A stretch of DNA of 64,000 nt from Actinomycetes bacterium (GCA_024638645.1 JAHEJX010000007.1:1-64000), one strand, 5' to 3'; positions 9,679 to 16,728 are shown, numbered from the stretch's first letter. Notes: generated by a model from the letters alone, not told the origin. Numbers and translations are program-made.

Positions 9679-10038
9679 TGACCGAGCCATGGTCTCCCGC
9701 TGCTACATACCGCTGCGGAAATGCCCAACCGATAGCCATAGTGCGCCGGTTGCCGGGCTCGTGTCCGCCCTTGACAGGTTCAATCCCTGCGCAGGGCACT
9801 GACCGAGCCATGGTCTCCCGCTGCTACATACCGCTGCGGAAATGCCCAACTGCCGCCTTCGGGCGCCGGTTGCCGAGCTCGTGTTCGCCCTTGACAAGTT
9901 CAATCCCTGCGCAGGGCACTGACCGAGCTGGTCCTCCCGCTGCTACATACCGCAGCGGAAATGCCCAACTGCCGCCTTCGGGCGCCGGTTGCCGAGCTCG
10001 TGTTCGCCCTTGACAAGTTCAATTCTTGCGCAGGGCAC
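9679..10038 (+). repeat. three tandem ~120-bp repeats, each ending in a copy of the upstream tRNA T-arm + 3' acceptor
   Basis: Units 9679-9799, 9800-9919, 9920-10038; near-identical TGACCGAGC..CCGCTGCTACATACCGC..GGGCGCCGGTTGCC..GTTCAATCCCTGCGCAGGGCAC. Confidence 0.9.
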
Positions 10039-10039
10039 T

Positions 10040-10111
10040 GTGGCTGTAGCTCAATGGCTAGAGCGCCGGGTCGTGATCCCGGAGACGCCGGTTCAATCCC
10101 GGTCGGCCACC
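10040..10111 (+). tRNA. tRNA-His(GTG)
   Basis: GTGGCTG..CGGCCAC acceptor, loop TCGTGAT, T-arm CCGGTTCAATCCCGG, C73. Confidence 0.85.
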
Positions 10112-10161
10112 CCATTTGAGAAGTACCAAGTACTAAGTACCAGGTACCAAGTGCTTCTTCT

Positions 10162-10235
10162 CGGGAGGTAGCTCAATCCGGTAGAGCGAGGGTCTCATAA
10201 GCCCTGAGGTGCAGGTTCGAATCCTGCCTTCCCGA
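10162..10235 (+). tRNA. tRNA-Met(CAT)
   Basis: CGGGAGG/CTTCCCG, anticodon loop CTCATAA, T-arm GCAGGTTCGAATCCTGC. Confidence 0.85.
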
Positions 10236-10239
10236 CCGA

Positions 10240-10307
10240 AGGTGATGGGCTGGGCCCAGGCCGGCCTCCAAAGCCAGCCGAGCGGGGTTCGATACCTCGA
10301 TCACCTG
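10240..10307 (+). tRNA. tRNA-Trp(CCA)
   Basis: AGGTGAT/ATCACCT acceptor, loop CTCCAAA, T-arm CGGGGTTCGATACCTCG; followed by CCA. Confidence 0.75.
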
Positions 10308-10401
10308 CCAAGCCTCGGCTCCACCAGGCGGTACCCGGTATCCCGCATCCGGATACCTACGGGATACCGGATACGGGATACCGCGGCCACAGGTCGCACA
10401 C

Positions 10402-10472
10402 GCCGGAGTAGCTCTACGGAAGAGCCTCTGCTTTGTACCCAGAAGGTCCGAGTTCGATTCTCGGCTCCGGCT
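10402..10472 (+). tRNA. tRNA-Thr(TGT)
   Basis: GCCGGAG/CTCCGGC, loop TTTGTAC, T-arm CCGAGTTCGATTCTCGG. Confidence 0.8.
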
Positions 10473-10474
10473 CC

Positions 10475-10552
10475 GTCTCCTCCCCCGTTTCACGCCGTCT
10501 TCGGCGGGAAACGTCTGGGGGAGGTGACCCGACGAAGGAGGGTCGGAGGGGG
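10475..10552 (+). repeat. dispersed CTCCTCCCCC...GGAGGGGGA element, copy 1
   Basis: Shares CTCCTCCCCCGTTTCAC...GGGAAACGT(T/C)TGGGGGAGGTG...GACGAAGGAG...GGAGGGGGA with 10985-11062. Confidence 0.8.
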
Positions 10553-10587
10553 ATGCGGAGGCGCGAGCGCACCGCGCAGCCCGCTTC

Positions 10588-10658
10588 CAGGATGTAGCTC
10601 AATGGAAGAGCACCGGCTTTGGGAGCCGGGGATGGAGGTTCGATCCCTCCCATCTTGA
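10588..10658 (+). tRNA. tRNA-Pro(TGG)
   Basis: CAGGATG/CATCTTG, loop TTTGGGA, T-arm GGAGGTTCGATCCCTCC. Confidence 0.85.
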
Positions 10659-10684
10659 CGGAGCACCCCGACGGGGGCGCTCTA

Positions 10685-10889
10685 TGCCGATGGCAGAAGA
10701 ACGGGTACAGCGAAGGCCGGCCCGTAACGCATTCAAGGCATACAGCCTGCGCCAGGCCGATACGGTGAGGTGCAGCTACGCGGGCGGCGGCCTCGTAGGT
10801 ATGTGTCCGGCGGGACAACTTGAAGTTCAGGGAGGCTTTTCACCTAGTGACTCTTCGCCCCTGTTGTGGGAAACAAACCCCATTCGGCA
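10685..10889 (+). ncRNA. candidate structured RNA closed by a long-range stem (unknown)
   Basis: TGCCGATGG (10685) pairs with CCATTCGGCA (10880-10889) with one bulge; no coding potential; sits between tRNA-Pro and tRNA-Asp. Confidence 0.3.
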
Positions 10890-10907
10890 CCCCTCCGGGG
10901 GTTCAAT

Positions 10908-10981
10908 GGCGCAGTAGCTCCAAAGGCCAGAGCAACTGACTGTCGATCAGAAGGATGCGGGTTCGAATCCCGTCTGCGCCG
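10908..10981 (+). tRNA. tRNA-Asp(GTC)
   Basis: GGCGCAG/CTGCGCC, loop CTGTCGA, T-arm GCGGGTTCGAATCCCGT. Confidence 0.85.
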
Positions 10982-10984
10982 CCT

Positions 10985-11062
10985 GTCTCCTCCCCCGTTT
11001 CACACGAAGTGGGAAACGTTTGGGGGAGGTGGCCTGCGACGAAGGAGCAGGACGGAGGGGGA
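10985..11062 (+). repeat. dispersed CTCCTCCCCC...GGAGGGGGA element, copy 2
   Basis: See copy 1. Confidence 0.8.
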
Positions 11063-11119
11063 AGCCAAGGCGCTGTCTCCTCCCCCGCGATCGCAGATCC
11101 GGCCCGTTACGCTCAACCC

Positions 11120-11581
11120 ATGGCTGACACATATACGGTCGAGCGCTCGACCACCATCAACGCCTCGCCGGGTGAGGTGTACTCGCACATGATCGACTTC
11201 CACAACTGGACCGCATGGTCCCCGTGGGAGGAGCTCGATCCTGACATGTCGAAGACCTATTCGGGAGCCGACTCTGGAGTTGGCGCCAAGTACTCCTGGA
11301 CCGGCAACCGCAAGGTTGGCCAGGGCAGCATGGAGATCACCGACGCCAAACAGGACGCCGAGATACACATCGACCTCGAGTTCTTGAAGCCCTTCAAGGC
11401 AACCAACAAGACAAAGCTCACGCTGGCTCCGTCCGGCGATGGCACTCAGGTCTCGTGGGCCATGACGGGCAAGAACACCCTGATGACCAAGATCATGGGG
11501 ATCTTCAAGAGCATGGACAAGATGGTCGGCCCCGACTTCGAAAAGGGCCTCGCCAAGCTGAAGGCCGTTGCCGAGGGCTAG
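11120..11581 (+). CDS. SRPBCC (START-like) family protein
   Basis: YTVERSTTINASPGEVYSHMIDFHNWTAWSPW typical polyketide cyclase/SRPBCC N-terminus; lies inside the tRNA array. Confidence 0.8.
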   Translation: MADTYTVERSTTINASPGEVYSHMIDFHNWTAWSPWEELDPDMSKTYSGADSGVGAKYSWTGNRKVGQGSMEITDAKQDAEIHIDLEFLKPFKATNKTKLTLAPSGDGTQVSWAMTGKNTLMTKIMGIFKSMDKMVGPDFEKGLAKLKAVAEG

Positions 11582-11653
11582 GCCCACAAGCCGTCGCCTC
11601 ACGTTGACGCTGTTCCAAGCTGATTTACGACAGTGCTAGCTATCTCGAGACGC

Positions 11654-11725
11654 GCCCCCGTCGTCTATGGGAGAAGATTTCGGGTTTTCAACCCGAGGAG
11701 CTGAGTTCGAGTCTCAGCGGGGGTA
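11654..11725 (+). tRNA. tRNA-Glu(TTC)
   Basis: GCCCCCG/CGGGGGT, loop TTTTCAA, T-arm CTGAGTTCGAGTCTCAG. Confidence 0.9.
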
Positions 11726-11726
11726 C

Positions 11727-11797
11727 GGCTTGATCGTCCATGGGTAGGACCGCAGGTTCTCAACCTGCAAAACCGGGTTCGAGTCCCGGTCGAGCCA
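11727..11797 (+). tRNA. tRNA-Glu(CTC)
   Basis: GGCTTGA/TCGAGCC, loop TTCTCAA, T-arm CCGGGTTCGAGTCCCGG. Confidence 0.85.
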
Positions 11798-11801
11798 CTA
11801 C

Positions 11802-11880
11802 ACCGAGTTCGGCACTGGGATGCCATCCGGCCTGTAAAGCCGGCGCGGAAGCTGGCGGGGTTCAATTCCCTGACTCGGTA
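11802..11880 (+). tRNA. tRNA-Tyr(GTA)
   Basis: ACCGAGT/ACTCGGT, loop CTGTAAA, long variable arm, T-loop TTCAATT. Confidence 0.85.
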
Positions 11881-11885
11881 CGCAC

Positions 11886-11957
11886 GCCTCCTTAGCTCAA
11901 GGGAAAGAGCAACGGGCTTCTACCCCGCCGATGCAGGTTCGAGTCCTGCAGGAGGTT
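11886..11957 (+). tRNA. tRNA-Arg(TCT)
   Basis: GCCTCCT/AGGAGGT, loop CTTCTAC, T-arm GCAGGTTCGAGTCCTGC. Confidence 0.85.
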
Positions 11958-11983
11958 CCGGCGGCCTTTGTGCCGCCGTCCGC

Positions 11984-12055
11984 GCCGCTGTGGTGCAACG
12001 GACAGCATCTCTGGCTTCGAACCAGAAGATGGGGGTTCAATTCCCTCCAGCGGTA
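11984..12055 (+). tRNA. tRNA-Arg(TCG)
   Basis: GCCGCTG/CAGCGGT, loop CTTCGAA. Confidence 0.85.
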
Positions 12056-12060
12056 CTCAA

Positions 12061-12134
12061 GCCCCTGTAGCTCAATGCGAAAGAGCGCTGGGCTTTTAAC
12101 CCAGGCGATGGAGGTTCGAGTCCTCCCGGGGGTA
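12061..12134 (+). tRNA. tRNA-Lys(TTT)
   Basis: GCCCCTG/CGGGGGT, loop CTTTTAA, T-arm GGAGGTTCGAGTCCTCC. Confidence 0.9.
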
Positions 12135-12157
12135 CTGGCGGCCATTGCGTCGCCCTT

Positions 12158-12230
12158 TCCGAGGTAGCTCAATTGGTAGAGCAACTCCCTGTTAAGGAGA
12201 GAGGTGAGGGTTCGAGTCCTTCCTTCGGAG
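12158..12230 (+). tRNA. tRNA-Asn(GTT)
   Basis: TCCGAGG/CTTCGGA, loop CTGTTAA. Confidence 0.9.
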
Positions 12231-12275
12231 CAGCTGTCGCCAGCACCATTCCCGATCGGTGCCGGTGGCAGCCAC

Positions 12276-12347
12276 GGGCCTGTAGCTCAACGGGAGAGCG
12301 CCACCCTTGCAAGGTGGGAGGTGTGAGTTCGAATCTCACTAGGTCCA
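12276..12347 (+). tRNA. tRNA-Ala(TGC)
   Basis: GGGCCTG/TAGGTCC, loop CTTGCAA, T-arm GTGAGTTCGAATCTCAC. Confidence 0.9.
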
Positions 12348-12451
12348 CGTGTGTTCGCCGAGGCGAACACATAAGCAGATTTGCTCCGCAAACTGCGGCT
12401 CCCGATCGCGGCGAAGCAAGTCCGTTCGAGTTTGCTGCGCAAACTCGGCTA

Positions 12452-12524
12452 GGTGCTCAAGCTGAAACGGCACAAGCGCCCGGTTGAAGCCCGGGAGAAC
12501 CAAGTTCGACTCTTGGGGGTACCA
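12452..12524 (+). tRNA. tRNA-Phe(GAA), atypical (3-bp D stem)
   Basis: GGTGCTC/GGGTACC, loop TTGAAGC, T-arm CCAAGTTCGACTCTTGG. Confidence 0.75.
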
Positions 12525-12550
12525 CCAGGGAGGCCTTTGTGCCGACCAAT

Positions 12551-12672
12551 CAGGTTTGAACGACACGGCGGTCGGACCTGGCAGTGAGCATGGCCGAGAG
12601 GCCATTCAGCCACGAAGCAACGCCCTCATCGTTGCGGAGAAACTCGGGCAAGTCCTGATTTGCCCGAAACAC
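12551..12672 (+). ncRNA. tRNA-leader multi-hairpin element, copy A (upstream of tRNA-Ile)
   Basis: Four hairpins: CAGGTTTGA/TCGGACCTG; ATGGCC-GAGA-GGCCAT; GCAACG/CGTTGC; TCGGGCAA/TTGCCCGA; ends 5 nt from tRNA. Confidence 0.6.
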
Positions 12673-12745
12673 AGACCAGAAGCCGAACGGTCCAGGTACC
12701 TCTCTGATAAAGAGGAGCAAGTGGGTTCAACTCCCACCTGGTCTA
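12673..12745 (+). tRNA. tRNA-Ile(GAT), atypical D stem
   Basis: AGACCAG/CTGGTCT, loop CTGATAA, T-arm GTGGGTTCAACTCCCAC. Confidence 0.8.
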
Positions 12746-12808
12746 CGGGGACTCGCTTCGCGAGTCCCTACGCAGCTTCTGCTTCGCAGAACTGCGGCCA
12801 CGTGGGTC

Positions 12809-12914
12809 ACGAAGCGATGTGAAGTGGCGGGTTACTTCAGGCAAGCATGTTGGTTCGACTCCAACGCGGTCCCACAGAGACTGGCAAACCTGCCTCGACT
12901 TGTTCTCGCTTCGT
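12809..12914 (+). ncRNA. Y-RNA-like element, copy Y2
   Basis: Terminal stem ACGAAGCG/CGCTTCGT; ATGTGAAG...GGGTTACTTCA; T-arm GTTGGTTCGACTCCAAC; CTCGACTTGTTCTC. Confidence 0.6.
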
Positions 12915-12941
12915 TCCATTGAAGGCCATTGTGCCGACTCC

Positions 12942-13064
12942 CCGTTCCCGAGCGACTGTGCGGTCGGGAACGGCAGAGAGCATGGCCGAGAGGCCATACA
13001 GCTACGAAGCAACGCTCTCAGCGTTGCGGAGAAACTCGATCGAATCCTGATTCGATCGAAACAA
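12942..13064 (+). ncRNA. tRNA-leader multi-hairpin element, copy B (upstream of tRNA-Val)
   Basis: CCGTTCCCGA/TCGGGAACGG; ATGGCC-GAGA-GGCCAT; GCAACGC/GCGTTGC; TCGATCGA/TCGATCGA; ends 5 nt from tRNA. Confidence 0.65.
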
Positions 13065-13135
13065 GCCCGGCTAGCTCAATGGGAGAGCTCCTGTCTTACA
13101 AACAGGCTACGGCGGTTCGATTCCGTCGCTGGGTA
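13065..13135 (+). tRNA. tRNA-Val(TAC)
   Basis: GCCCGGC/GCTGGGT, loop CTTACAA. Confidence 0.9.
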
Positions 13136-13136
13136 C

Positions 13137-13268
13137 GAACGCTGATGCGAAGAGACGGGTTACTTCACTCAGAATGACGGGGTCGCGGGTTCGAATCCCG
13201 CTCGGCTTCGGCCGGTAGCTCAGTGGTAGAGCACGATATGTCCTGCCTCGAATCGGTTCACAGCGTTC
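13137..13268 (+). ncRNA. Y-RNA-like element, copy Y1 (tRNA-like module with UUCG-capped acceptor stem)
   Basis: Terminal stem GAACGCTG/CAGCGTTC; ATGCGAAG..GGGTTACTTCA; T-arm GCGGGTTCGAATCCCGC; TCGGC-TTCG-GCCGG; D-arm GCTCAGTGGTAGAGC; CTCGAATCGGTTC. Confidence 0.65.
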
Positions 13269-13271
13269 CAC

Positions 13272-13343
13272 GGGACTGAAGCATTGATGGCGATGCAGCG
13301 GGTTCTTACCCCGAAGAACAGGGTTCAATTCCTTGTGGTCCCA
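13272..13343 (+). tRNA. tRNA-Lys(CTT), atypical 3-bp D stem
   Basis: GGGACTG/TGGTCCC, loop TTCTTAC, T-arm CAGGGTTCAATTCCTTG. Confidence 0.75.
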
Positions 13344-13384
13344 CAACAATGAGCGACGAACAAGCACCGCTACATCCACACCCA

Positions 13385-13466
13385 CATGGACCACAACGCC
13401 GTAGGGCGCCGGTTGCCCAACTCACTCGGCAAGCTCGACAGGGTTCAATTCCTTGTGGTCCCACCA
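13385..13466 (+). pseudogene. tRNA chimera: copy of tRNA-Lys 3' end with GGGCGCCGGTTGCC core
   Basis: CAGGGTTCAATTCCTTGTGGTCCCAC repeats the 3' end of 13272-13343; GGACCA 5' complements TGGTCC. Confidence 0.55.
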
Positions 13467-13550
13467 CGCAGACACAGGTCGGTCAACCGCCGACACTTCG
13501 AAGTTGAGGTGACGGGAGGGGACGATCCTCCGGGCCAGCACTACACGATC

Positions 13551-13826
13551 ATGCCGCTGAGCACGGTGTTGCACGAGCTGGCCAACGCCTGGAGCTTCGA
13601 GCACATGAGCAGCACCGATCGCGACGAATTCATCGCACATCGCGGCCTCGACGCCGGGCACCATGACGGCGCCTGGTGGCACATGGGACAAGAGCAAGCC
13701 GCCGAGATCATCGCCTGGGTCCTCGGCGGCGACCGGTTCGTCAGTGGCTATGTCGAAGGGGCCGACTGCACGGAGCTTGCTGCCGCTTACACGCTGATGA
13801 CCGAAGCGTCAGGACCGCACTGCTGA
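13551..13826 (+). CDS. hypothetical protein (possibly truncated)
   Basis: MPLSTVLHELANAWSFEHM...; HELAN resembles a decayed HExxH. Confidence 0.4.
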   Translation: MPLSTVLHELANAWSFEHMSSTDRDEFIAHRGLDAGHHDGAWWHMGQEQAAEIIAWVLGGDRFVSGYVEGADCTELAAAYTLMTEASGPHC

Positions 13827-13908
13827 CCACAGCCGGCGTCGTTGCCCGCATGCCCAGCTCAGGTGGATTCGCCTGACCCGCCCCGCAGGGTCGACAGCAG
13901 CTCGCCCG

Positions 13909-14502
13909 TCACACCTCCGTTACCGTGAGACCCTTCGTTGCGACGCTCACAGACTGGACTGCGGCGTTGGCGCCGCCCTGGAAGCATATGAACGTGTGGA
14001 TACGAGCGGCGACGGTCTTCACTTCGGCAGAGGCCGCTGCGCCGGGTTCCACGGACTGCGGGTACTCGGGGATTCCCGTCACAAAATACGTGTTGGCCGG
14101 AATCTGGTCGGCGCTCGACATCTCGGCGGGCCAAGCGGCAATCCCCTGCTCGAGGGTCACGTCACTAGGCAGGTAGTCGATCTCGAGGTCGGCCACCATC
14201 TCAGCCTCGTTGCTGAACTGTACCGAGATGACGGTTCCGACCGGGACGGTTTCGGGGCCTTCGTAGCTACAGGACTTGCCATCCCAGACGACGCGGGCAG
14301 CAACGGGCGGGACTGCACTCGTGGTGGTTGCGGCGATGGTTGTTGTGGTCGACGTGGTCGTACTGGAGGTAGTGGTGGTCGCTTCGCTGGTTGTGGGCGT
14401 TGCCGAAGTGCTGGACGAGACGGCGGAGTCGCTCGGTTCGCTCGAGCCCCCGCAGGAGGAGATCAAGAGCAGGCTGAGGAGAAGGGTCGAGATCTTTGAC
14501 AT
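13909..14502 (-). CDS. hypothetical lipoprotein
   Basis: Lipobox LISSC, Ser/Thr-rich linker, then conserved-looking domain. Confidence 0.65.
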   Translation of the reverse strand: MSKISTLLLSLLLISSCGGSSEPSDSAVSSSTSATPTTSEATTTTSSTTTSTTTTIAATTTSAVPPVAARVVWDGKSCSYEGPETVPVGTVISVQFSNEAEMVADLEIDYLPSDVTLEQGIAAWPAEMSSADQIPANTYFVTGIPEYPQSVEPGAAASAEVKTVAARIHTFICFQGGANAAVQSVSVATKGLTVTEV

Positions 14503-14879
14503 GAGTTGTCCTAAGAAGCGCAGGCACTGAATGTGCCCGACTCGCGCGGAATATATCCGGCGCTAGTGCCGATGCATAGATGCCATTTCGAAGACATTGC
14601 GCGCCCTGTGGCAAAGAACCGGTTCAGCTCCGAGTGGAGAGGGCCGGAAGGCTCGTTCTATCTGATGTCTGTCAGCTGACTTCCGACATCTGACTCTGTC
14701 GCGATGTGTCGGTGAGGGCTCGTCCTCTCCACCCGGCCGTGCGGCTTGAGTAACCGCGGCAGGCGCAGAGGCGTCGTAAGTCGCTCGACGACTGCGTTGG
14801 GTTGGAGCGGGCCTGCCGGGCCAAGCTTCTCCAGGGGCGCTGGCTTTGCCCCGAGGCGAAGGACATGTGACTGAGCCGA

Positions 14880-14971
14880 GACAATGAGCGCGGCCGAGAG
14901 GCCGCGCAACTACGGAGCACGGCTCCAGGGTTGCGGAGAAACTCGATCAAATCCCGATTCGATCGACACGC
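14880..14971 (+). ncRNA. tRNA-leader multi-hairpin element, copy C (upstream of tRNA-Ser)
   Basis: GCGCGGCC-GAGA-GGCCGCGC; TTGCGGAGAAACTCG; TCGATCAA/TCGATCGA; ends 5 nt from tRNA. Confidence 0.55.
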
Positions 14972-15053
14972 GGAAGGTAGTGCGCGGCGGTGCGCAACTG
15001 GTCTTGAAAACCAGGCCGGGTGTAGCCCGAGGGTTCGACTCCTTTACCTTCCT
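14972..15053 (+). tRNA. tRNA-Ser(TGA)
   Basis: GGAAGGT/ACCTTCC, loop CTTGAAA, long variable arm. Confidence 0.85.
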
Positions 15054-15092
15054 CTAGGACGGTATCCGGTAGCCGGTATCCCGAGGGCTGAT

Positions 15093-15128
15093 AGAGGGGT
15101 TGGCAGAGAGGTAATGCGCCGGGATGCT
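15093..15128 (+). pseudogene. duplicated 5' fragment of tRNA-Ser
   Basis: GGGTTGGCAGAGAGGTAATGCGCCGGG repeats the 5' half of 15181-15265. Confidence 0.6.
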
Positions 15129-15180
15129 GCGCACTCGCCTCCGGCGAGTCCGTCCGGAGTTGCTACGCAACTCCACACAC

Positions 15181-15265
15181 GGAGGGTTGGCAGAGAGGTA
15201 ATGCGCCGGGTTGCTAACTCGAGGCTGGGGTGACTCCCACGAAGGTTCAAATCCTTCACCCTCCG
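15181..15265 (+). tRNA. tRNA-Ser(GCT)
   Basis: GGAGGGT/ACCCTCC, loop TTGCTAA, long variable arm, T-arm GAAGGTTCAAATCCTTC. Confidence 0.8.
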
Positions 15266-15289
15266 CTTGGCAGCCACAGCTGCCCTCTT

Positions 15290-15360
15290 TCCCGAATGGT
15301 GTAACGGAAGCACACTTGGCTCTGGACCAAGAGGTTGGGGTTCGAATCCCTGTGCGGGAG
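15290..15360 (+). tRNA. tRNA-Gln(CTG)
   Basis: TCCCGAA/TGCGGGA, loop CTCTGGA. Confidence 0.85.
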
Positions 15361-15453
15361 CGCCTGCCTGCAAAGCAAGCAGGTACGAGAAGTCGCCAAC
15401 GGCAATTCTCAGACAACTGCGAGGCAGACCGCGATAATTCGAAAGGAGGAGCC

Positions 15454-16623
15454 ATGCAGGTAATCAACGACAAGCTCAAGGTTTGGGCCACAGACCTCGA
15501 CCAGAAGACGATGCTCCAGGCACAGCGCACCGCCCGGCTCCCCATCGTGGCGGGCCACGTTGCCCTGATGCCGGATGCCCACCTCGGGCTCGGCGCCACG
15601 GTTGGTTCCGTCGTGCCGACTGAGGGCGCTGTGATCCCGGCCTGTGTCGGCGTCGACATCGGCTGCGGCATGGCCGCCGTCCGCACCGACCTCACTTCCG
15701 AGGATCTGCCCAACGATCTGACGCCCTTGCTCGGCAAGATCGCCGACGTCGTGCCGGCCGGCGTCGGCCGAGGCCACGACCGCCGCCACTGGCGGGCGCA
15801 GAAGCGCGCCGCCGACTGGCTCGAGACGAACCGGCCGCGTAGCGAGCTGTCGGATCGTCAGGACAAGAAGGCCTACGAGCAGATGGGCACGCTGGGCAGC
15901 GGAAACCACTTCGCAGAAGTGAGCCTCGACGAAGACGGGACCGTTTGGCTCGTACTTCACTCCGGCTCACGCGGCATTGGAAACCAGCTGGCCCAGTCGC
16001 ACATTGCCGAGGCAAAGTCTGTCGCCAAGCGCTTCGAGATCGGCTTGGAAGACCCGGACCTGGCGTACCTGCTCGAGGGCACGCCGGAGTTCGACCACTA
16101 CATCGCCGACTTGCTGTTCGCCCAGGCCTACGCCCGGGCGAACCGAGAGACGATGCTCGACGCGGCGCTGAGGGAGCTCTTCCGCTTCATTGGCAAGGGT
16201 CGAGAGCGCGAGCGCGTCAACTGTCACCACAACTACACGGAGCAGGAGATGCACTTTGGCAACGAGATCTGGGTGACCCGCAAGGGCGCCATCTCGGCTC
16301 GCTCCGGCCAGCTCGGAATCATCCCTGGCTCGATGGGTACGGACACGTACATCGTTGCGGGCCTGGGTAACCCCGAGTCGTACATGTCCAGCGCCCACGG
16401 CGCCGGCCGTCGCATGTCCCGCACCCAGGCCAAGAAGACATTGAGCGTCGAAAGCCTGGAGGCAGCCATGGGCGACCGGGCTTGGCTCGGCGACAAGGCC
16501 GCAAAGCTCGTCGACGAGCACCCGGACGCGTACAAGGACATCAACGAGGTAATGCGCCTGTCGGCGGACCTGGTGAAGGTTCGCCATCGACTACAGGCCG
16601 TCCTCAACTACAAGGGCACGTGA
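15454..16623 (+). CDS. rtcB: RtcB family RNA-splicing ligase
   Basis: MPDAHLGLGATVGSVVP, GVDIGCGMAAVRT, LGSGNHFAEV, HSGSRGIGN, NCHHNY, PGSMGT motifs; AGGAGG RBS. Confidence 0.97.
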   Translation: MQVINDKLKVWATDLDQKTMLQAQRTARLPIVAGHVALMPDAHLGLGATVGSVVPTEGAVIPACVGVDIGCGMAAVRTDLTSEDLPNDLTPLLGKIADVVPAGVGRGHDRRHWRAQKRAADWLETNRPRSELSDRQDKKAYEQMGTLGSGNHFAEVSLDEDGTVWLVLHSGSRGIGNQLAQSHIAEAKSVAKRFEIGLEDPDLAYLLEGTPEFDHYIADLLFAQAYARANRETMLDAALRELFRFIGKGRERERVNCHHNYTEQEMHFGNEIWVTRKGAISARSGQLGIIPGSMGTDTYIVAGLGNPESYMSSAHGAGRRMSRTQAKKTLSVESLEAAMGDRAWLGDKAAKLVDEHPDAYKDINEVMRLSADLVKVRHRLQAVLNYKGT

Positions 16624-16657
16624 GGGGGCTCGCCAGAGCCTCCTCATTGTCCATCCT

Positions 16658-16728
16658 GGGAAGAATGCGAACGGTAAGCACCGTGCCTGCAAAGCACGTC
16701 CAAGCCGGTTCGACTCCGGCTCTTCCCT
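16658..16728 (+). tRNA. tRNA-Cys(GCA)
   Basis: GGGAAGA/TCTTCCC, loop CTGCAAA, T-arm GCCGGTTCGACTCCGGC. Confidence 0.85.

Noticed and set aside
9679-10038. CRISPR-like tandem repeat
   Set aside because: Units are ~120 bp, contiguous with no spacers, and contain tRNA T-arm/acceptor sequence; no cas genes nearby
10685-10889. tmRNA (ssrA) in the tRNA array
   Set aside because: No alanyl acceptor G-U pair, no tag ORF, and no ..GGTTCGACTCC..CCA 3' end for this segment
13137-13268. Functional circularly permuted tRNA gene
   Set aside because: T-arm, UUCG-capped acceptor-like stem and D-arm are in permuted order, but no matching anticodon-arm halves exist; instead an 8-bp terminal stem closes the RNA and the motifs match three other Y-like copies, so a Y-RNA-like model fits better
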